Of a stretch of DNA of 64,000 nt, positions 62,501-64,000 are shown piece after piece. Every line of letters starts with the position of its first letter. Position 1 is the first letter of the stretch. The notes below the pieces were generated by a model. It was given only the letters and a program-made list of their open reading frames with translations, was not told the DNA's origin and did not search any database. This stretch comes from DATKEJ01 sp963768715. Lineage in GTDB: Bacteria > Bacteroidota > Rhodothermia > Rhodothermales > DATKEJ01. Where the stretch lies: contig CAVYJC010000008.1 in NCBI GenBank assembly GCA_963768715.1, positions 369,382-433,381 on the forward strand, in the 5' to 3' direction. Made by a program: the position numbers and the translations under genes.

Positions 62501-64000
62501 ACGCGCTTCACCTTGGGTGGGAGTCTGAGATAGATAGCGATTCAATCGCTCCGCCTTATTCAAGCCCGGAGCCCATCTTTCCGACGAATCGTGACATTGA
62601 CGAGCTGCGCCCATCCGAAGCGGTCGTGCCCTATGATCACGAAGACTGGGCGCATCATAGGATTATCTGGTCCACTGAAATGGACGACTTTGCCTCATAC
62701 GTAATTGGTTCCGCGGGCAGTTGGTTGTCAGCTCGGCTGGACCAGCCTCCTTGGATCTCAACTCAGGGACGACAAGAGGCTATCCTCGAGAATCTGGCCC
62801 CCGAGGAGCGAGAAGCATGGGATGCCGTTGTCGCGGCCGAAAGGAATCTGCTGATCTACGACCGGACTAGCTGGCCGAGGGAGAAGCGCTCCAAAAAGGA
62901 CCAAGAGGAACAAACTAATGAGACGGAGGACGGTGACGCCGATGCCTCCTCAACATTGGTTGAAGGATTGGACGAAGACGTCGAAAATCAACTCAGCGAA
63001 TCAGTAGAAAAGGCGAGAGCCCAACTCGAAGCCACGGTCCCACACGAAGTGCTCGATGCCCTCGAAAGGCTCTCATGGCCAAATCGGGTCAATGACGCCG
63101 AACCAGAATTCGACCGAGCTAAGATCCAGCGCTACGTCATTTGGCGAGTGTTTGATCTCGGCGGGACGACAGAGAAGTTCGGGTCATTTGACAAAGACGA
63201 GCTCGGATATAGTGGTCGGGTAGCTAACAAAGCTGAGAGGATCGGCAAGAAGTACCAATGGATTGCGTATCACGAAGTGCTGGCCTTGATTGCTGATCAC
63301 TTTCAGTTTCGCGAAAGACTGAGTTCCGATTCGTCCGCAAAGACCTATCGCGGACCTTGGCAACTCTATCGACGCGACATCGATCCAAGTTGCCTATTGC
63401 TGTCTGGCAGTGAACTAGATGACAGAGAAGAGTGGATGGGATGGCTCCAGACGCCTCGACCCCGTCTCTGGACAGACGCCAACGGTCGGGCCGAATCCAC
63501 GGAAGACCTTGTGGATGTGCCCGACCTGCTTGTATCCACCGGACCACGCACAAACGAGACTTGGCTCAACGTCTATTGCCACGCCGATTGGACGGGCCGG
63601 CCCCTTTGGACTCTGAAACGTACGAAGTCGACCGCAAGAATATTTGGCTACTGGCTCAAGCATACCTGGTGAACTCGAAGTCGCCAGAACCGTTCTTGCG
63701 ATGGGCCGAATCAGTCAACTTCATGGGCCGATGGATGCCAGAGCCAGGAGAGTTCTATGAATACTTCTTGCTAGAGCACGGCTGGTCACTGGCGTCGAAC
63801 ACCTACTGGAAGGACTCGTTCGATTGGTTCACCCCGCGGCACGGCTGCCCAGTCGAACTGCAATACCTTTGGTCTACCTACCTGAAGGAGTCGTCGACAT
63901 TCGACTGCTCCATTGACGAGGGGTACTCAATTAACCTTCCGTCTGCCGTGGAAATCGAAGCGATGGATCTTCGGCACACAGCGAATCCCTCGGAATTCGT
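59599..64000 (+). pseudogene. Avs-like STAND NTPase with N-terminal Mrr-type nuclease, four frame breaks, runs off window
   Basis: GTG 59599 begins MTRLDIGIDWRRIRPIRGNR. The N-terminal nuclease has FEELCCQLA, the acid in PDGGVEC (59739) and WGWQAKY (59786), the E-x-K core of Mrr/PD-(D/E)XK enzymes. The STAND ATPase has Walker A RGNAGTGKTH (about 60680) and Walker B LFIVDALNEG (about 60895), and SFSYERLGDYLIAESLV (61550) as in AVAST (Avs) proteins. Breaks near 61085, 61955, 62165 and 63600 must be corrected; repeat-like helical sensor sequence (TTLAWMLTASNRFVRDRATK) continues to the edge. At least 1,460 aa. Avs proteins sense phage terminase or portal proteins and then cut DNA. It is divergent from the recombinase. 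Confidence 0.75.

Overview
The window looks like a chromosomal stretch of a high-GC member of the FCB group, most likely a marine Rhodothermota/Rhodothermales-type bacterium. This is inferred from an exported esterase with a type IX secretion sorting domain (QNYPNP...GVYFYRM), a large exported BNR/sortilin-like protein, Hanks kinases fused to TolB-like propellers, and GxGYxYP and YadA-head-repeat exported proteins. No rRNA or marker gene is present, so the taxonomy is indirect.

Layout. 1-5.5 kb: exported PQQ-type propeller protein (cut by the window start), a membrane-bound LytTR regulator, a small membrane protein, a coupled VOC/O-methyltransferase pair and a broken SRPBCC gene. 5.5-11.1 kb: sucrose metabolism (sucrose-phosphate synthase and phosphatase, with a divergent glycosidase) beside a CPA2 cation/proton antiporter, probably an osmoadaptation locus. 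11.4-12.5 kb: a cysteine hydrolase and a DUF1905-like protein. 12.6-19 kb: a minus-strand cluster of two uroporphyrinogen-decarboxylase-fold methyltransferases, a YfcC-type transporter and a TIM-barrel glycosidase-like protein, probably catabolic. 19-31.6 kb: T9SS esterase, LOG protein, MFS pump, BNR/VPS10 protein, GxGYxYP protein and small membrane or exported proteins. 31.9-43.8 kb: three Hanks-type kinases with C-terminal propellers (the last two are tandem paralogues), plus exported proteins including a YadA-head-repeat protein. 43.8-46.8 kb: TetR regulator divergent from an exported protein, then a broken AGE-family epimerase. 47-54 kb: a two-module NRPS (Cy-A-PCP-Ox-C*-PCP-TE) followed by a methyltransferase. 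The adenylation specificity code reads as cysteine, so a thiazole product is predicted. 54-57.4 kb: PQQ sugar dehydrogenase/cytochrome c fusion, NYN-LOTUS nuclease and a small membrane protein. 57.6-64 kb: tRNA-Asn (one intact and one degenerate copy), a serine recombinase pseudogene and a very large Avs-like STAND NTPase with an N-terminal Mrr-type nuclease. This last part looks like the left end of a mobile defence island that runs off the window.

Two window-wide patterns matter for any reader. First, about 29 single-base frame breaks plus one in-frame stop affect 12 genes, while other long genes are clean. Some breaks sit in short homopolymers, so uncorrected sequencing errors are the leading explanation, and 'pseudogene' labels here are provisional. 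Second, nearly every second intergenic junction carries a short imperfect tandem repeat (GTCCG-type, CTAGAAGA-type, GGAACCT-type, AATTAAG-type) or an 80-bp triple-palindrome element. Several of these extend into coding sequence and supply the last codons or the stop.

All calls come from reading the sequence; no database search was run.
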